From NCBI RefSeq assembly GCF_010093535.1, contig NW_022985191.1:186001-250000 (forward strand): a stretch of 64,000 nucleotides of DNA. Reading direction: 5' to 3'. The notes beneath the pieces were generated by a model that saw nothing but the letters and a program-made list of their open reading frames with translations, did no database searches and was not told the DNA's origin. The position numbers and the translations under genes are program-made. Source of the DNA: Lindgomyces ingoldianus. Taxonomy: Eukaryota; Ascomycota; Dothideomycetes; Pleosporales; Lindgomycetaceae. Shown piece after piece: positions 1 through 12,100 of the stretch; within the stretch, counting starts at the first letter, position 1; every line of letters begins with the position of its first letter.

Positions 1-285
1 AGCTTTCTTCAGGAAATATAACCCCACTATGCGTACCAGTCTCCTTTTTCATCTTCCAGTGCGGGGACGCCAAGAAACTCATCGATAGCTTCCTCTGGAG
101 CTTCGGCCTTCAACTGCTTGGCATTGTAGTACTTGTTTTCGATGTCGACATCTCCACCTTGCTCTTCGTCGTCGTCTTCATACTCAAAGTCATACCTAAA
201 GCTCGTCAGATGGAGGCAGCAGTTGAGGCAGCAAAACTTACTCCTCCTGGTCGGAGTCTTGCATAAAATCGTCGTCGTCGGACAT
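1..285 (-). CDS. csn2: COP9 signalosome subunit 2 (5' part, runs off the left edge)
   Basis: This is the start of CSN2, the PCI-domain scaffold subunit of the COP9 signalosome, which removes Nedd8 from cullin-RING ubiquitin ligases in nucleus and cytoplasm. Exon 1 is 285-242 and begins MSDDDDFMQDSDQEE. Intron 1 is 241-196 (GTAAGT...AG). Exon 2 is 195-37 and encodes the acidic YDFEYEDDDEEQ stretch, then the highly conserved segment with DIENKYYNAK and EEAIDEFLGV. A second donor (GTACGC) lies at 36-31, immediately after the codon start for the conserved Trp of GDW; the acceptor is not in the window, because the visible AGs would create a stop. Only about 68 residues of a roughly 490-residue family are present. 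The acidic N-terminus and the conserved block leave little doubt. It is divergent from rho3 across 1.1 kb. Confidence 0.93.
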
Positions 286-1420
286 AGTTGCGGCGCGGAG
301 CAGGAAAGGAGGGGGGTGGGCAAGAGGAGGGCGAAGGGTGAAGGTTACGTCAAAGTTGATTCGAAGGAGATGATTTGGTCGTGGAGGGGACGGCCCAGAA
401 TATGCTCTGCTGGTGCAGGAGATAGCTCGTGGTGCAGCAGTGAATATGTTTGACGACTTCGGTGGTGCCTGCTCGGAGGTGAAGGCCCCACGTTCGCTTA
501 ATCAGCTAGGGTTGATGCGCCCCTGGGGTTGTGTTCCTGCCTCAGCACGCACTCCCAAGCTGGTGGTTTTTGACATTCACATATAAAAGAGAGTGCCCAC
601 GCCGTCACTCCCGCTGAAGCGACCTCTCTACCAAGCATTCTGTGAAAATGCAGGAACAGCCATGCAGAACCAGGCACGCTTTGGTTTCGGCTTCAGGAGA
701 GATACACAGCGCCAAGCGTTGCACGTTGATGACATTCAAGATATTGGGGCATTTCTTGAATCATGCACCTCAATTCTAGGAGCATAGCAAAGCGTGCAGG
801 AGAAATAAAACGGTCCGACCATGCCCGAGATAATTCAACGGTTCAACGAATCTGTCCTACCCTGATCTCTGTTCCCTGCGTTCGCAAGGCTGCGGGCATG
901 GTTGGGCCCTGCTATTGGTCAGCCACGGGTGATCTTCGACACGTTGAACATTGTTTGAACAGCGAATTCACAGTCCAGCACGGCGCATTGCGACAATTTT
1001 TCTCAAACAACCATAAGACAACACGTCTCGCCCGTATCTCGACACCTCATCATCAGCCCGTATAAGCATTGACAAGTTGCTTGGCACCTCTACCGGCACT
1101 CAAACTGCGCCACGGCCGCGAAAGACGGCTGTGAAAGTGGTGAGCCGGAGGCAGGAGTGGAGAGGCGAAAGTGGCCCATTCGGTTTAACGTTGCATTGGT
1201 TTCTCCACCAAAACCCGCTCTCCAGCCAGCTCTCGAGCGCCCAACTTCACCTTGTCCATAATATCCTCCGGTCGCTACCTCGCTCCGTGCGACTCTCGCT
1301 CCTGCCCTCGACGCGTTCCTACCTGCGACAGGCCAGCTTCCGGTAGCACCTTCGCGCCTGCGTCCTGCTCCTTGAACCGATACGACTCGATCGCCGAATC
1401 CTCCTTCCCCAACCTTCGCG
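286..1420. other. csn2 / rho3 divergent intergenic region
   Basis: This stretch separates two oppositely oriented housekeeping genes and must hold both promoters. A TATA-like run (catatataaaag) lies near 580-591. Short ORFs here (593-787, 763-1065, 1077-1346, and 1584-1090 on the minus strand) have no recognisable domain and are interpreted as chance. The long CT-rich leader at 1200-1420 just upstream of rho3 is typical of a fungal 5' UTR. Confidence 0.5.
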
Positions 1421-2482
1421 ATGCCGCTCTGTGGTGGAACAAAGTCCGTGCAGCGCAAGCTGGTGCTTCTGTGCGTTGATCTATCCATGGCCATAGAGTC
1501 GCGATCTGGCTCGCGGAATCTTTGCGATAGATTTGGGCTAACTCGCAGGCTGCAGTGGTGACGGCGCATGCGGAAAGACCTCACTTCTGAACGTTTTTAC
1601 AAGAGGGTATGTCCTGACATGCTTCGTTCGAGCATCTGCCCCTCGACATTGCACCAGAGTCCCGTCCAACTAACTTACGCCACAGGTACTTCCCTACAGT
1701 ATAGTAAGTCACTCATTCAGGGCCTACGCGTGGGCCTAGGCTAACGAAGATGCGATTCGTGCAGTGAACCTACTGTATTTGGTGAGCGCCCTTTGATCTT
1801 GAATCCCAACTACAAACACTGATCAATTGCGTGTAGAAAACTACGTTCACGGTTCGTTGCGCCTTCCGCCAACCCCCCCCCCCCCATTCCCCATCCCCGC
1901 CGTGCCCTAACGTGTTGCAGACATCTTTATCGACAACACACATGTGGAGCTCAGTCTGTGGGACACTGCCGGACAGGAGGAATTCGACCGCCTACGATCT
2001 CTCTCCTACGATGATACTCATGCGATAATGCTGTGCTTTAGCGTATGTGTCAACCATCTCCCTCGTCAAGCTGTTGTAGGACTTCGCTGAGACCCAGCTG
2101 ATATAGGTCGACTCGCCTGATTCTTTGGAGAACGTGGAGACAAAATGGGTTGGTGAAATAGCGGAGAACTGCCCAGGGGTTAAGCTCGTCCTCGTTGCAC
2201 TGAAATGTGATTTGCGGAAGCGGGAAGACGACGAGGAAGGCCAACCCGAGAAGCCAATGATCAACTACGATGAGGGTCTGAAAGTTGCCGAAAGAATCAA
2301 GGCACTACGATATCTTGGTGAGCCTTGCTGCGCCGTCTCACTGATTTTCATTCTCTTACCCCGGCCTAGAGTGCTCCGCAATGAAAAACCGGGGTGTTAA
2401 CGAGGCATTCACCGAAGCTGCTCGTGTTGCCCTCACAGTCAAGACGGCTAAGGACAAAAGCTCCAGCTGCGTTATCTTGTGA
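1421..2482 (+). CDS. rho3: Rho3-type small GTPase
   Basis: A Rho-family GTPase that cycles between GTP and GDP at the plasma membrane and directs polarised exocytosis and actin in fungi. Eight exons give 198 residues: 1421-1470, 1556-1606, 1686-1703, 1765-1781, 1837-1851, 1921-2042, 2107-2317 and 2370-2482; all phases join. It starts [20 protein letters not shown]. The P-loop GDGACGKTS is split by intron 1, the switch I effector segment YEPTVFENYVH is spread over three tiny exons, switch II is [13 protein letters not shown], the base-recognition motif is ALKCDL, and the protein ends in the prenylation box CVIL. The Rho insert region ([18 protein letters not shown]) and the N-terminal extension before the P-loop match Rho3 rather than Rho1 or Cdc42. 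Intron 5 (1852-1920) contains a 13-C run at 1873-1885, a likely sequencing and replication-slippage site. The CVIL end predicts geranylgeranylation. Confidence 0.96.
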
Positions 2483-3420
2483 TTTTGTTTACATGCCTGT
2501 TCTTAGGCATATTTCCTTTCTATTCTTACTTTAGCCTTCTTTATATCCCTTCATTGTAGTGCAATGCTTTTCTTATGTTAGAGGCTGGAAGCCACCGCTT
2601 GGGCAGTTTTTGTATGACAGGGAGTCTTCGGTTTGACAGGTTCATGATCCTTTTCTTTCGTTTTCTGAGCCTGCAGGGAACCTTATCTCACGGTGTTATA
2701 TTCCTCCTTTTACTGTGTATAAGAATTTTAGCCCTCGGGCCACCCCGGATGACCGTCCAAGAAGGTGTTTTTCCGACACCACATTAGTCACCTGAAGCAA
2801 TTGGACCCTTGCCAAAGGGTAGAGAAAATACATATCATTATTTTTAATAACTTAACCAACGGGCCTAGAACTCGGTGTGGAATCATACATCCCATGCACA
2901 AACAAGTCGAGGTCGCTTACCCTTCAACAAGGAAAACCTTTCTTTGCGTTGCACATTCAAAACCTCCGAACATCAGACCATAATGGCTTGGCCAGATGGG
3001 CAATTTTCCTTTCCCATGCAAGATAAAGCAACGCACCGTTTTCGCAAAACTTGGCAGGCATCTTGCAGGATGGGTGCAGGTCGGATCTTCCGATCAAGGC
3101 CTGGGAAGAGAAGAAAGCACAGATTCCAGGATCAGTGTAGATTAACTGCTTTTGAATCTTAACGGACAGGTCCAACAGGCAGCCGAAAAACAACCTTCCG
3201 CGTCTATTCTCTCCTCGAAGGCTTTTCTACATGGGCGTGAAGTTAGACTGATGGAATGAATGCACGGTAAACGTATGTAGAATAGCAATCTATTCTCTTG
3301 AATGTACCACGGACTGGGACGTAGGACAGAACGTGACGAAATGTATGCTAATGTACAAAGCTGCACCTTATCAATTAATTACCTAAATCCAACAACAAGT
3401 TGAACTATTCCATTGCGTTA

Positions 3421-3453
3421 ATCCTCCTTTGATCCTCCTTTGATCCTCCTTTG
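3421..3453 (+). repeat. Three exact copies of an 11-bp unit
   Basis: The unit atcctcctttg is repeated three times head to tail without a mismatch. It sits about 390 bp upstream of the eS27 start codon and is a pyrimidine-rich direct repeat; it could be promoter sequence or neutral slippage. Confidence 0.9.
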
Positions 3454-3596
3454 CATGGTACAGGATGATAGGATGACGCCTGCAAGATCGAACGCTGTCT
3501 AGCGACTATACTTGATAATAGCACCTAATAATGAACGCTAAGTTCTGCCTTGGACATACTCGAAACTCGCAGTCATCAATCGAATATTGTTGAGTC

Positions 3597-3620
3597 AGTG
3601 AGTGAGTGAGTGAGTGAGTG
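3597..3620 (+). repeat. (AGTG)6 microsatellite
   Basis: Six uninterrupted AGTG tetranucleotide units lie about 225 bp upstream of the eS27 start codon. It is probably in the promoter or 5' UTR and is likely to vary in length between isolates. Confidence 0.92.
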
Positions 3621-3845
3621 AATGAAGTCTGAGGGATTCAGCCAGCGAGACTCGTCCACGGGTGAAGGCTATTGGCGAATTAGCCGAACAATTGCCAAGC
3701 CCACAAGCCCAACTTTTGGTCGGCGCCTTCGAGCTTCCTCACCTCCATCTTGAGTCCGCCCTGTCCTCGATTTCCCTCGATCCATCCATCGACATCAACA
3801 CATCAAAGGAAACAACGAGTCCAGGACTCTCGACAATCCATCAAG

Positions 3846-4378
<533 letters not shown>

Positions 4379-5215
4379 ACAACAACTCGGGGCAACGATG
4401 GCGGGAAGATGATTGATTACGATGGCGACGATATATAATGGGATAGGGGTGTAGATCTCATACGGTACCGACCGGCTCGACTGCAGGATAGAAGAGGGAT
4501 CTTTCGACTCGAGTCAAGTCCAAAAATCAAAACGGGAGTTCCGGATATCTAGCGTTGATCACAACAACCCTTTCACCCCGAATCCATTTTCTTTTGTTCA
4601 AGCATGCTCTTCTACAGCTTTCATGTACATGCATGTGGGAGGCGAGATAGCATCTCAGAGCTCGGGATCAATCGTCCTGGAGCGAGGACCGGTTTGCAAT
4701 CAAGGATACCTCCGCGTGCAAGCGGTCCTTTGTAAAATCGAACAAAGCAATTCCTCACGCTCGCTCCAGACAATGTTTTGACGTTACCTCACTACCCGAA
4801 CTTATGCTCACAGTAGAGGCTACCCATTATAGAGAGTTTCTATTAAGCCTCACAACAGATAGATGCAAGAGACAACAATGTTAGAATTGTGGCAAGCTCC
4901 CCTTTCTTAATCTGGACCGGAAGTCTTGGCTGCATTCGTTGTGCTAATGAACAAGCGCTGGCCGCGGTTCGAGGTCGATGCCCAATGATTGACCTGCAGG
5001 TCTCCGCATGACAGGCAAATGTCCATCATTAACGTCCGGTAGTGGAAACATTGATAGAAACAAACATTACCGTTTCCATTTCCATCTTTCGCGCGGCCCA
5101 GAACAACCCCAATACCATCCCCCAAAAATTCAGTCTATTAAGCCGAGTGCATGATTCAAGGCCAGTCCCACGACGTCATTTTCGCTCCTCTGCCGCTCTG
5201 TGCCGTGCCGCCAAC
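4379..5215. other. eS27 3' region and aldolase upstream region
   Basis: No gene is supported. From 5042 to 5215 the reading frame of the downstream aldolase remains open but contains no ATG. An out-of-frame ATG at 5151 opens a short ORF ending at 5267 that overlaps the aldolase start, so the main transcript probably begins downstream of it or removes it. Confidence 0.5.
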
Positions 5216-6609
5216 ATGGACACTCCAACTGAGCCAGCACCATTCCCGACCAAATCGCAAACTTTAATCTGGGAATTCCTCGCTGCAAATCCTGCGTTGG
5301 ATGCTGAACTGGGCGATATCGAAGTCATGACGGATCGGTATACTAATGAAGAGTGGGCGACACAGATTGCGGAGACTGTGAAGAAGGTGCAGGCTGATAG
5401 TGAGGCAAGGGGTAAGAAAAAGTATGAGGCGCCAGCTGAAGGGAGTAAGGAGCTTGCGGAGACGATTGATCATACAATTTTGAAATTGGATGCTACGAGT
5501 AGCCAGATCGATGCGCTTTGTTCTGAGGCTAGGACGGAGGGGTTTAAGGTATGTGCACTCATTATTGGGTTGGATTCTTGGTAGTTTGGAGTGGCATGGA
5601 TTGAAGATAGGCACTCGTTGAGGACTTTAACAAAAGTCTTTAGTTCCCTTCGTTCAGGGTTTTGGAAACTTTCAATTCTGTGGATTTTAGTTGAACTTCG
5701 GCTAATAATTCGTAGAGTGTATGCGTCCGTCTGAATTATGTCCAACGCTGTATCTCGAATCTCAAGGGTTCCCCAGTCGTTGTAGCATGCGTAGTCGGCT
5801 TCCATGAAGGCACCCAGGACACCTACTCTAAGCTCCGAGAAGCGCGAGCTGCCGTAGAAGCAGGCGCTTCTGAGCTCGATGTCGTCTTAAACTACAAGAT
5901 CATTACCCAGCATTCTCCATCAATCGCGGCAACGTCACACAAGACAAACCCTAGTACATCCACCACGGCAAGCTTAACTGCATCCAACACGGCTGCAAAT
6001 AGTAAACCCCATGCTGGAGACTCAACACCAGCCGAAGGTCCCTATTCCATGCCCAGCTCTACCATGAAATCCAACCAACAGAACTCCTGCACATCCTCTC
6101 AATCACTTCCGGTCTCCGACAACATCCCCAACTACAGCTTTATCTTCCGCGAACTTGCCTCCCTTCGCTCCCTCTGCCCCTCCCCCATAACCCTCAAACT
6201 CATCCTCGAAACCTCCCAACTCACCCCTCCCCAAATCCTGGCTGCCGCGCACCTAGCCGCTGCCGCAAACTTCGACTTCATCAAAACCTCAACAGGCTTC
6301 AACGGCCGCGGCGCCTCTCTCGCTGACGTCGAACTCATGGTCACAGCTGCAGAGTATCTGTCTACCACAACGGAATCCAACGGCGGGAGTCCTGTGTGCG
6401 GTAGGAAAATGCAGGTGAAAGCGAGTGGGGGAATAAGGAGCTTGGCTGATGCGACTAAGATGTTGGAGGCGGGGGCTACGAGGTTGGGGACGAGTAGTGG
6501 GTTATGGATTATGCAGGAGGGACGGAAGGTGGTGGAGGAAAAGGAGGGAAGGAGGCCGGGGGGGGTGTCGAGATTGTATACTGATGATGATTCAGCGGGT
6601 GGGTATTAG
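5216..6609 (+). CDS. Deoxyribose-phosphate aldolase with an internal insertion
   Basis: A class I aldolase (DeoC/DERA family) that cleaves 2-deoxyribose-5-phosphate to glyceraldehyde-3-phosphate and acetaldehyde in deoxynucleoside catabolism. Exons 5216-5548 and 5716-6609 give 407 residues. Visible landmarks are ETIDHTILKLDAT (strand 1), VVVACVVGFHEG, LDVVLNY with the conserved Asp, the Schiff-base Lys in FIKTSTGF, and the proton-relay Lys in VKASGGIR; all catalytic residues are present. It is longer than usual (259 in E. coli, about 318 in human). The excess is an N-terminal extension of some 95 residues and a Ser/Thr/Asn-rich insert at about residues 177-250 (5911-6132) between the conserved Asp strand and the next helix. 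The first in-frame ATG is 5216. A poly-G run near 6558-6566 lies in the C-terminal tail. Confidence 0.92.
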
Positions 6610-7432
6610 ATTGGAGTTTGGAATCAGAAGTGTGGGCGCGGGTGGGTGGATTTGGCATTTTGTCTGCATGTACGCATTGGGGGCATTGTGTGGAGCATCG
6701 GGGCTGTAGTGGAAGATACCTATCCTGCTGTTCTTGCAGCGATAACTACTTGGAAGGAGCATCAACACTGGGCTGATATGCAATAGGTCCTAGATACATT
6801 CATGTAATCAGAAATATCAAGATCCAACTTCAGTCTATGTCCATACGGTTCTAACAACCTGTCTGCCTCGCGCCGAAATGGGAACTATTTTTGAAGAAAG
6901 CTTGCTCGGCTAGCTTCATAGAGGTGCAGTTGACAGACGCTGTGATTGAGAATACTACAGGGGAAATCTGGGTCTTTTTGCGTCTCTGTTAGGGAAAATA
7001 ATCTCCATGATATGTTTTCACTTCGGCATTAGAGCCCGTCGCTCCAGTGAATTGCAAGAGACAATGCATACTCACATGAATAAAATCTAGACAACGGAAA
7101 TGGAAAAGGATTGCACGTCCACACACAGCGCGGGGTCTTTAGGCATGTGCTCGGCCTGAATCGATTAAGTACGAGTTTAAGAATATGGTCACTATAGCAG
7201 TTGCCTCATCAACAGGGGGAGGAAATACAGACTGAAAATAGGAGGCATGATGGCAGTCGAAGAATTTTTTTGGCTTGGTAAGATCTACACGTAACTCATA
7301 TCAACCACTAACCATCTGGAACCGATGTAGAGTATTTCGAAGTTGAAGGTAGAGAAACTACCTGAAGGATTTATTTCGTCATGACCAACTCCGATGATAC
7401 ACGCCATACCATGAAGACTACTAGCCTAGGGA
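6610..7432. other. Convergent intergenic region between aldolase and uS4 genes
   Basis: The two flanking genes point toward each other, so this should hold only 3' UTRs and terminators. I see no further gene or repeat. Confidence 0.5.
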
Positions 7433-8239
7433 CTACTCCTCGTCCTCGTCATCGCCATCGTCATCACCACCCTTCTCGGCGGCCTTGGCCTTCTTCCTCC
7501 TCACACGGCCAGGGCGTCCACCGCCGAAGGGCGAGGTCAGAGCAAAGTCGATGTGCTTCTGGGAGTCGAGACGGACGACGAAGGATGGGACGTTAACGAT
7601 CTGCTTGCCGACACTGTGGAGATAGTTAGCAATACGGTTCTCTACGTATTAAGCATATCTGGAGACCCACCGGATGTGCCTCTGGCGGATGAGAACACGG
7701 GCGTGATGGATGGATTTTGCAAGACCGAGTTTGTATACACAGGTCTGGAGACGGCGCTCCAAGAAATCCTCAATTTTCAGGGCCAAGACGTAATCGAGCT
7801 TCATGCGGGACTCGTCGAGCACGCCGACACGGACGAGACGTCGAATGAGGGCATTACCCTCAAAGAGGCGCTTGGGGTCCTTCTCATCGAGGGTGAGGAG
7901 GGAACTGCGCAGGTCATTAGCACGGTTTGATAATTTGAGGTTGAGCTATTGTGTCACCATGAAGGGCGCATTATATGTGGAGACAGACGTACCGGGCAGC
8001 ACGACGGATCTTGGACAGAGTCAATTGGACACGCCAGACCTCGCGCTTGTTACGGAGACCATATTCGCCGACGAGCTTGAGCTCAGTATCCCTAGCCTCT
8101 CATTAACCGTGGTGTCCCAGACATAAGCGGAGCACGCTCTCGCTCAGTGGCCTTAGGGGACAGCAAATACGTACAGACGAGCGGACTCGAAAGGACGCCT
8201 TGGAACGCTGTACGTCTTCGAGTAGCTGCGGGGCGCCAT
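7433..8239 (-). CDS. rps9: 40S ribosomal protein S9 (uS4)
   Basis: A small-subunit ribosomal protein that binds 18S rRNA early in assembly and contributes to decoding fidelity. Four exons on the minus strand, 8239-8175, 8091-7993, 7904-7671 and 7613-7433, give 192 residues. It starts [19 protein letters not shown], followed by the invariant [20 protein letters not shown]. The S4 RNA-binding domain is clear ([19 protein letters not shown], then [20 protein letters not shown]). The tail ends in an Asp/Glu cluster before the stop, common in fungal uS4. Length matches the family. It shares a 182-bp promoter region with the eL21 gene. Confidence 0.97.
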
Positions 8240-8421
8240 GGTGGGTGGTTGTCGATGTGAAGGGAGAGTTCGTAAGAGCCAGGTTTTGGAGGTGGCCGAG
8301 TGCGCAAATCCTCGCTTGTCGGCTCGGCGTAAGGTTGTTCCGCCCACACGAACAAGCGCATTTGGGCTGTTGAACGAAGACACTAACAACACTCCATCTT
8401 CAACGCCCACCAACATTCGCC
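8240..8421. promoter_or_regulatory. Divergent promoter of uS4 and eL21 genes
   Basis: Only 182 bp separate the start codons of two ribosomal protein genes, one per subunit, transcribed in opposite directions. Both promoters and both 5' UTRs must fit here, which implies shared elements and balanced expression. I do not recognise a specific factor site by eye. Confidence 0.75.
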
Positions 8422-9122
8422 ATGGGTCATGCCGCCGGTCTCCGCGCTGGTACGCGCTATGCGTGAGTCTTCGCAGATGAAACTACAGCCGCTGAGAGTC
8501 TAATTGATTACTGTGCAGGTTCTCGAGAGGATTCAAGAAGAGGGGAATGGTGAGTTTTGCGATGGCCTCAATGGACGAAATTGATGCGAGCCTACCTCCA
8601 GATCCCGCTCTCGACCTACCTCCGACAGTACAAAGTTGGTGACATAGTGGACGTTGTGGCTAATGGTGTGGACATTCACTTCAGAGGACTTTGGACATGG
8701 CAGAGGCTCACAACCACACAGGTGCCGTACAAAAGGGTATGCCCTTTAAGGTCTACCACGGCAAGACTGGTGTTATCTACAACGTTACCAAATCCGCCGT
8801 CGGCGTCATCCTGTATGTCCCACAACAGGACTGCCGTTTATACCCCATATCCTAACTAGACTACAGCCACAAGCAGGTCGGCAACCGATACATCGAGAAG
8901 CGCATCAACGTCCGCGTCGAGCACATCCGACTTTCGCGCTCCCGAGAAGACTTCCTAAAGCGTGTCAAGGAAAATGCGGCGAAGATGAGGAAGGCTAAGA
9001 CTGAGGGTGTCCACATGCATCTGAAGCGACAGCCAGTGCCGCCACGGGAGGCACGGACCATAAGCACCAAGGACAACAAACCAGAGAGCATTACGCCGAT
9101 CCCGTACGAGACAACCATTTAA
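8422..9122 (+). CDS. rpl21: 60S ribosomal protein L21 (eL21)
   Basis: A large-subunit ribosomal protein. Five exons, 8422-8462, 8519-8549, 8602-8665, 8722-8812 and 8867-9122, give 160 residues, the family norm. It starts [20 protein letters not shown], then [20 protein letters not shown], the KOW-like segment [37 protein letters not shown], and the end [11 protein letters not shown]. All exon phases join. Some short intronic sequence (for example 8550-8601) is open in frame and could mislead automatic ORF calling. Confidence 0.97.
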
Positions 9123-12100
9123 GCGAGGGGAATCAGATGGATCGCGAGCAAAATGGGAATCGATGGGTATGGGTCATGGCGTGTGTTTGGCGGAACTTCC
9201 AAGCAACTTTTCCTCTTTGGTCTGCACTTTCGATAGCATATGAAAGCGGCGATTCACCACGGTCGTCTTGCAGATGATCCAGTGTGCTTGTGTGGCTCGG
9301 GGCTTCTCCATGTCAATACTGCACTTAATATTTCGGTCCTAGGTCGACCCGCTCCATCTTTGAATGGTTCACCGCTCTGTGAGCCTTTCAGCATGGAGTA
9401 TGGTCTTCGACCTCTGTGTGGATGGTATGCTAGATCTCAGGTATCATGAGTGCCACTACTACTCGTGGACTCATAGCTTCGAATTGCTCGACATTCGTGT
9501 TTAACGTCAGCGGCCCCTTGCTATCCATTTCCCTCCACATCCACACTTTGTGCTGAACAGTCGGGCATTCCTACCATCATTATCCACCAAGTTAATGGAG
9601 TCTTCTTTGCCATAAACGGTAATAGTTTGAGTCAGGTGCTACCTTCTCAGAAGTTCCTGCCATATCTGCTGTCCATTTTGCATTATGAACCATATACCGC
9701 ATAGTATCCCACGTCGCTTCAAGATTTCAAGCAGAGCCAACAGCGTGAAGCATCATGAATGAGTACGATACAGCAACTTTTCTATCGTGGGCGGGAGACG
9801 AAGTCAGCTTCTCGGGGGCCGGGAACGACCGGAGAGGAAAGAGGACGTCGATATGGCGATTTAATATAAACTAAACCTGTCTTGAAGCAAGGGTAACTGT
9901 TAGATTTGGTAGTCAGCTTTGTTTCTTGACTAAATCATATGCAAACTCTGTCCACTGCAACTTAGGAAGAATGAAGGAAGTGCAACCGCATGTGGCGAAG
10001 AAGTACGTCAACGGCCTCTCCTCTACTAAAAGCAAATAGCATCCACTCTTTCCTTCCCCGCATCTAAGATCTCTCGCCCAGCGTCAAGGTCGTCTAGCCC
10101 CGCATCAACATCACCATTCACTAAGGCGACTAGAAGCCGGGCTCCCACAAACTAGTGCTTCGAGAAAAAAAATGTCCCCGCTTCTTCGTTGGCGCTGTGC
10201 ACATCCCGGCGTCTGACGGTCTGAGAAATTTCCAACGTGGCTGACCGTTATGCAAGATCTCAAGTGGAGCCCCGGAACGTGGAAAGAAAGCGAAGGAAAT
10301 ATTGTCCCGATTAGGCGGTGGCTCCTGTGGCTTCACGAAGGTTCAGGTCCGCCATCGCAAACCTAAAACTACAGTACCTCTTCGGACAAGTTGGCACTCG
10401 CTGGAAGTTCAGGGATGGCATGGAAGGATCGAAGGTTTTTGGTGGCTGAAAGAGTTGGAAGTGACTGAAGTGAGAGTAGTTGGTTGGTGGTGTGACCGTC
10501 GGATACATGGCATGATTCTCCTGTCTGAGCATGCGGATTCGATGGCTACATCAAGAACGTCCCCGACTGTTGGACTGAACATCACCAACCCTCAGGTGCC
10601 TGTGCGAGATAAAGTTTGAGATGAGGACAAGCAGCGTCACGCCAGAACTGGGGAGCAGGGCAATCTGGGGAATCCTGGTGGAGCTCATTGGTGGGCTGTA
10701 TTGGGTTACGAGACAATTGAGGCGGGAGTGCTCCCTTGGACCGGTCGCTGTCGGATGATTGTTGCTGAAGCGAACCGTACTGTCGGTGTTGACGCTTTAC
10801 ACGCCGGGTGGTTTTGATGCGCAATGTGTGTCTCCGACAGCTTCGTGGAGTGATTTGAAGCTGGTAAAGTGTCGTGTCTAGGACATTGAACGTTTATTGC
10901 GAGGTGTTGCATGCGAGAACTTCTTATTAGATGCGAGATGCGAAGGCTAATGCACAGACTATAAAGTCATTGAGTGAATACAGAGCTTCCCAATCCGACG
11001 AACAATTGTGGCTAGTTCCAACTAGATGCAATCAAGTCGGAGGATGGCGGCATGCGCAAGTGAACAAGACTTGCGGCTCCTTTAGAACTCCTCCTTGGAC
11101 CCTGAGCGCCACTAAAGTGCCCCGAGGTTCCTTAAAAAATGTGGAGGCCTTGGAGACCCTTTTTGTCTACGAGGCCCCTGAAGCCAAGGTTAGGGGTAGC
11201 GGATACAAATCTCGGCATTGAGTCCCACGTGGGAATGTTGTTTGTTGATTAGAGCCCCCGTGTCGGTATGTATCCGAATGAGTTCGGAAGAGGGACATGT
11301 TGTCAAATTGTGGCAAAATCACAACTGGTGCAGACATGGTAGTCTTCTTTGTTTCCTGGAAGCTACTGTACCTATTTCTGGCTTCCTTGACAAGCTCAGA
11401 GTACCGACAGAGAGGTGATTGAGAACGAAATGGGAGCTTACACAATAAGAGGGTGGGGCAAGGGCCACAGAACAAGGGTTGAGGAGAAATGGATATTCGT
11501 ATCAACAGGAGATGGGTCAAGAAAGGAAAGGAGGGGGTGATATCGCATGCAGCAAACAGAGCGTGCGCCGAGTGTGGATTGAGGAAATACGGAAACGAAA
11601 TCATCGAACTTGTGATGCCTCATTAGCGATAACCGTTCGTGTTTGGCCCCAGAAACAACTCGATTGACTCAGATTGAGGAAGTAATGTGCGAACTGCAGC
11701 CCTATTGCATGTTGTCACATATGACGGAAAATAACAAGATTATGATTTTTCAACGGAGGTTAACATCTGCTCACACCAGTAATACTTCGAACAAGAGGAT
11801 TGAGAAGGGTTGGGAGAACAAATCTACCGGGGGTATGTTCCGTAGTGAGAGGTAATATGCTGTCGAGACTGAGGTTGAATGTAATCAACTGCGTTTCCTT
11901 TAGGCGATCATGGCGATCATCCGTAGGCATAACGGAACTTTGGCATAAGACCTGCTGTTTCGTCACCGAGTTGAAAGAATGCGCATGAATAGTAGCAACG
12001 ATGATAAATGAAAAAACGCATGAAAAAGCTGATCTGCCAAACTCCTGAACAGCAGGCCGCGTGGGGTGAACGCCCAAGAGCAGAGCCTACTACAAAACTC

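Larger units (their letters stand above)
2483..3845. other. rho3 3' region to eS27 promoter
   Basis: No gene is supported here. The first part is T-rich and looks like the rho3 3' UTR. Short ORFs on both strands between 2575 and 3366 have no domain content. The last 450 bp carry two short tandem repeats, listed separately, just upstream of the ribosomal protein gene. Confidence 0.5.
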
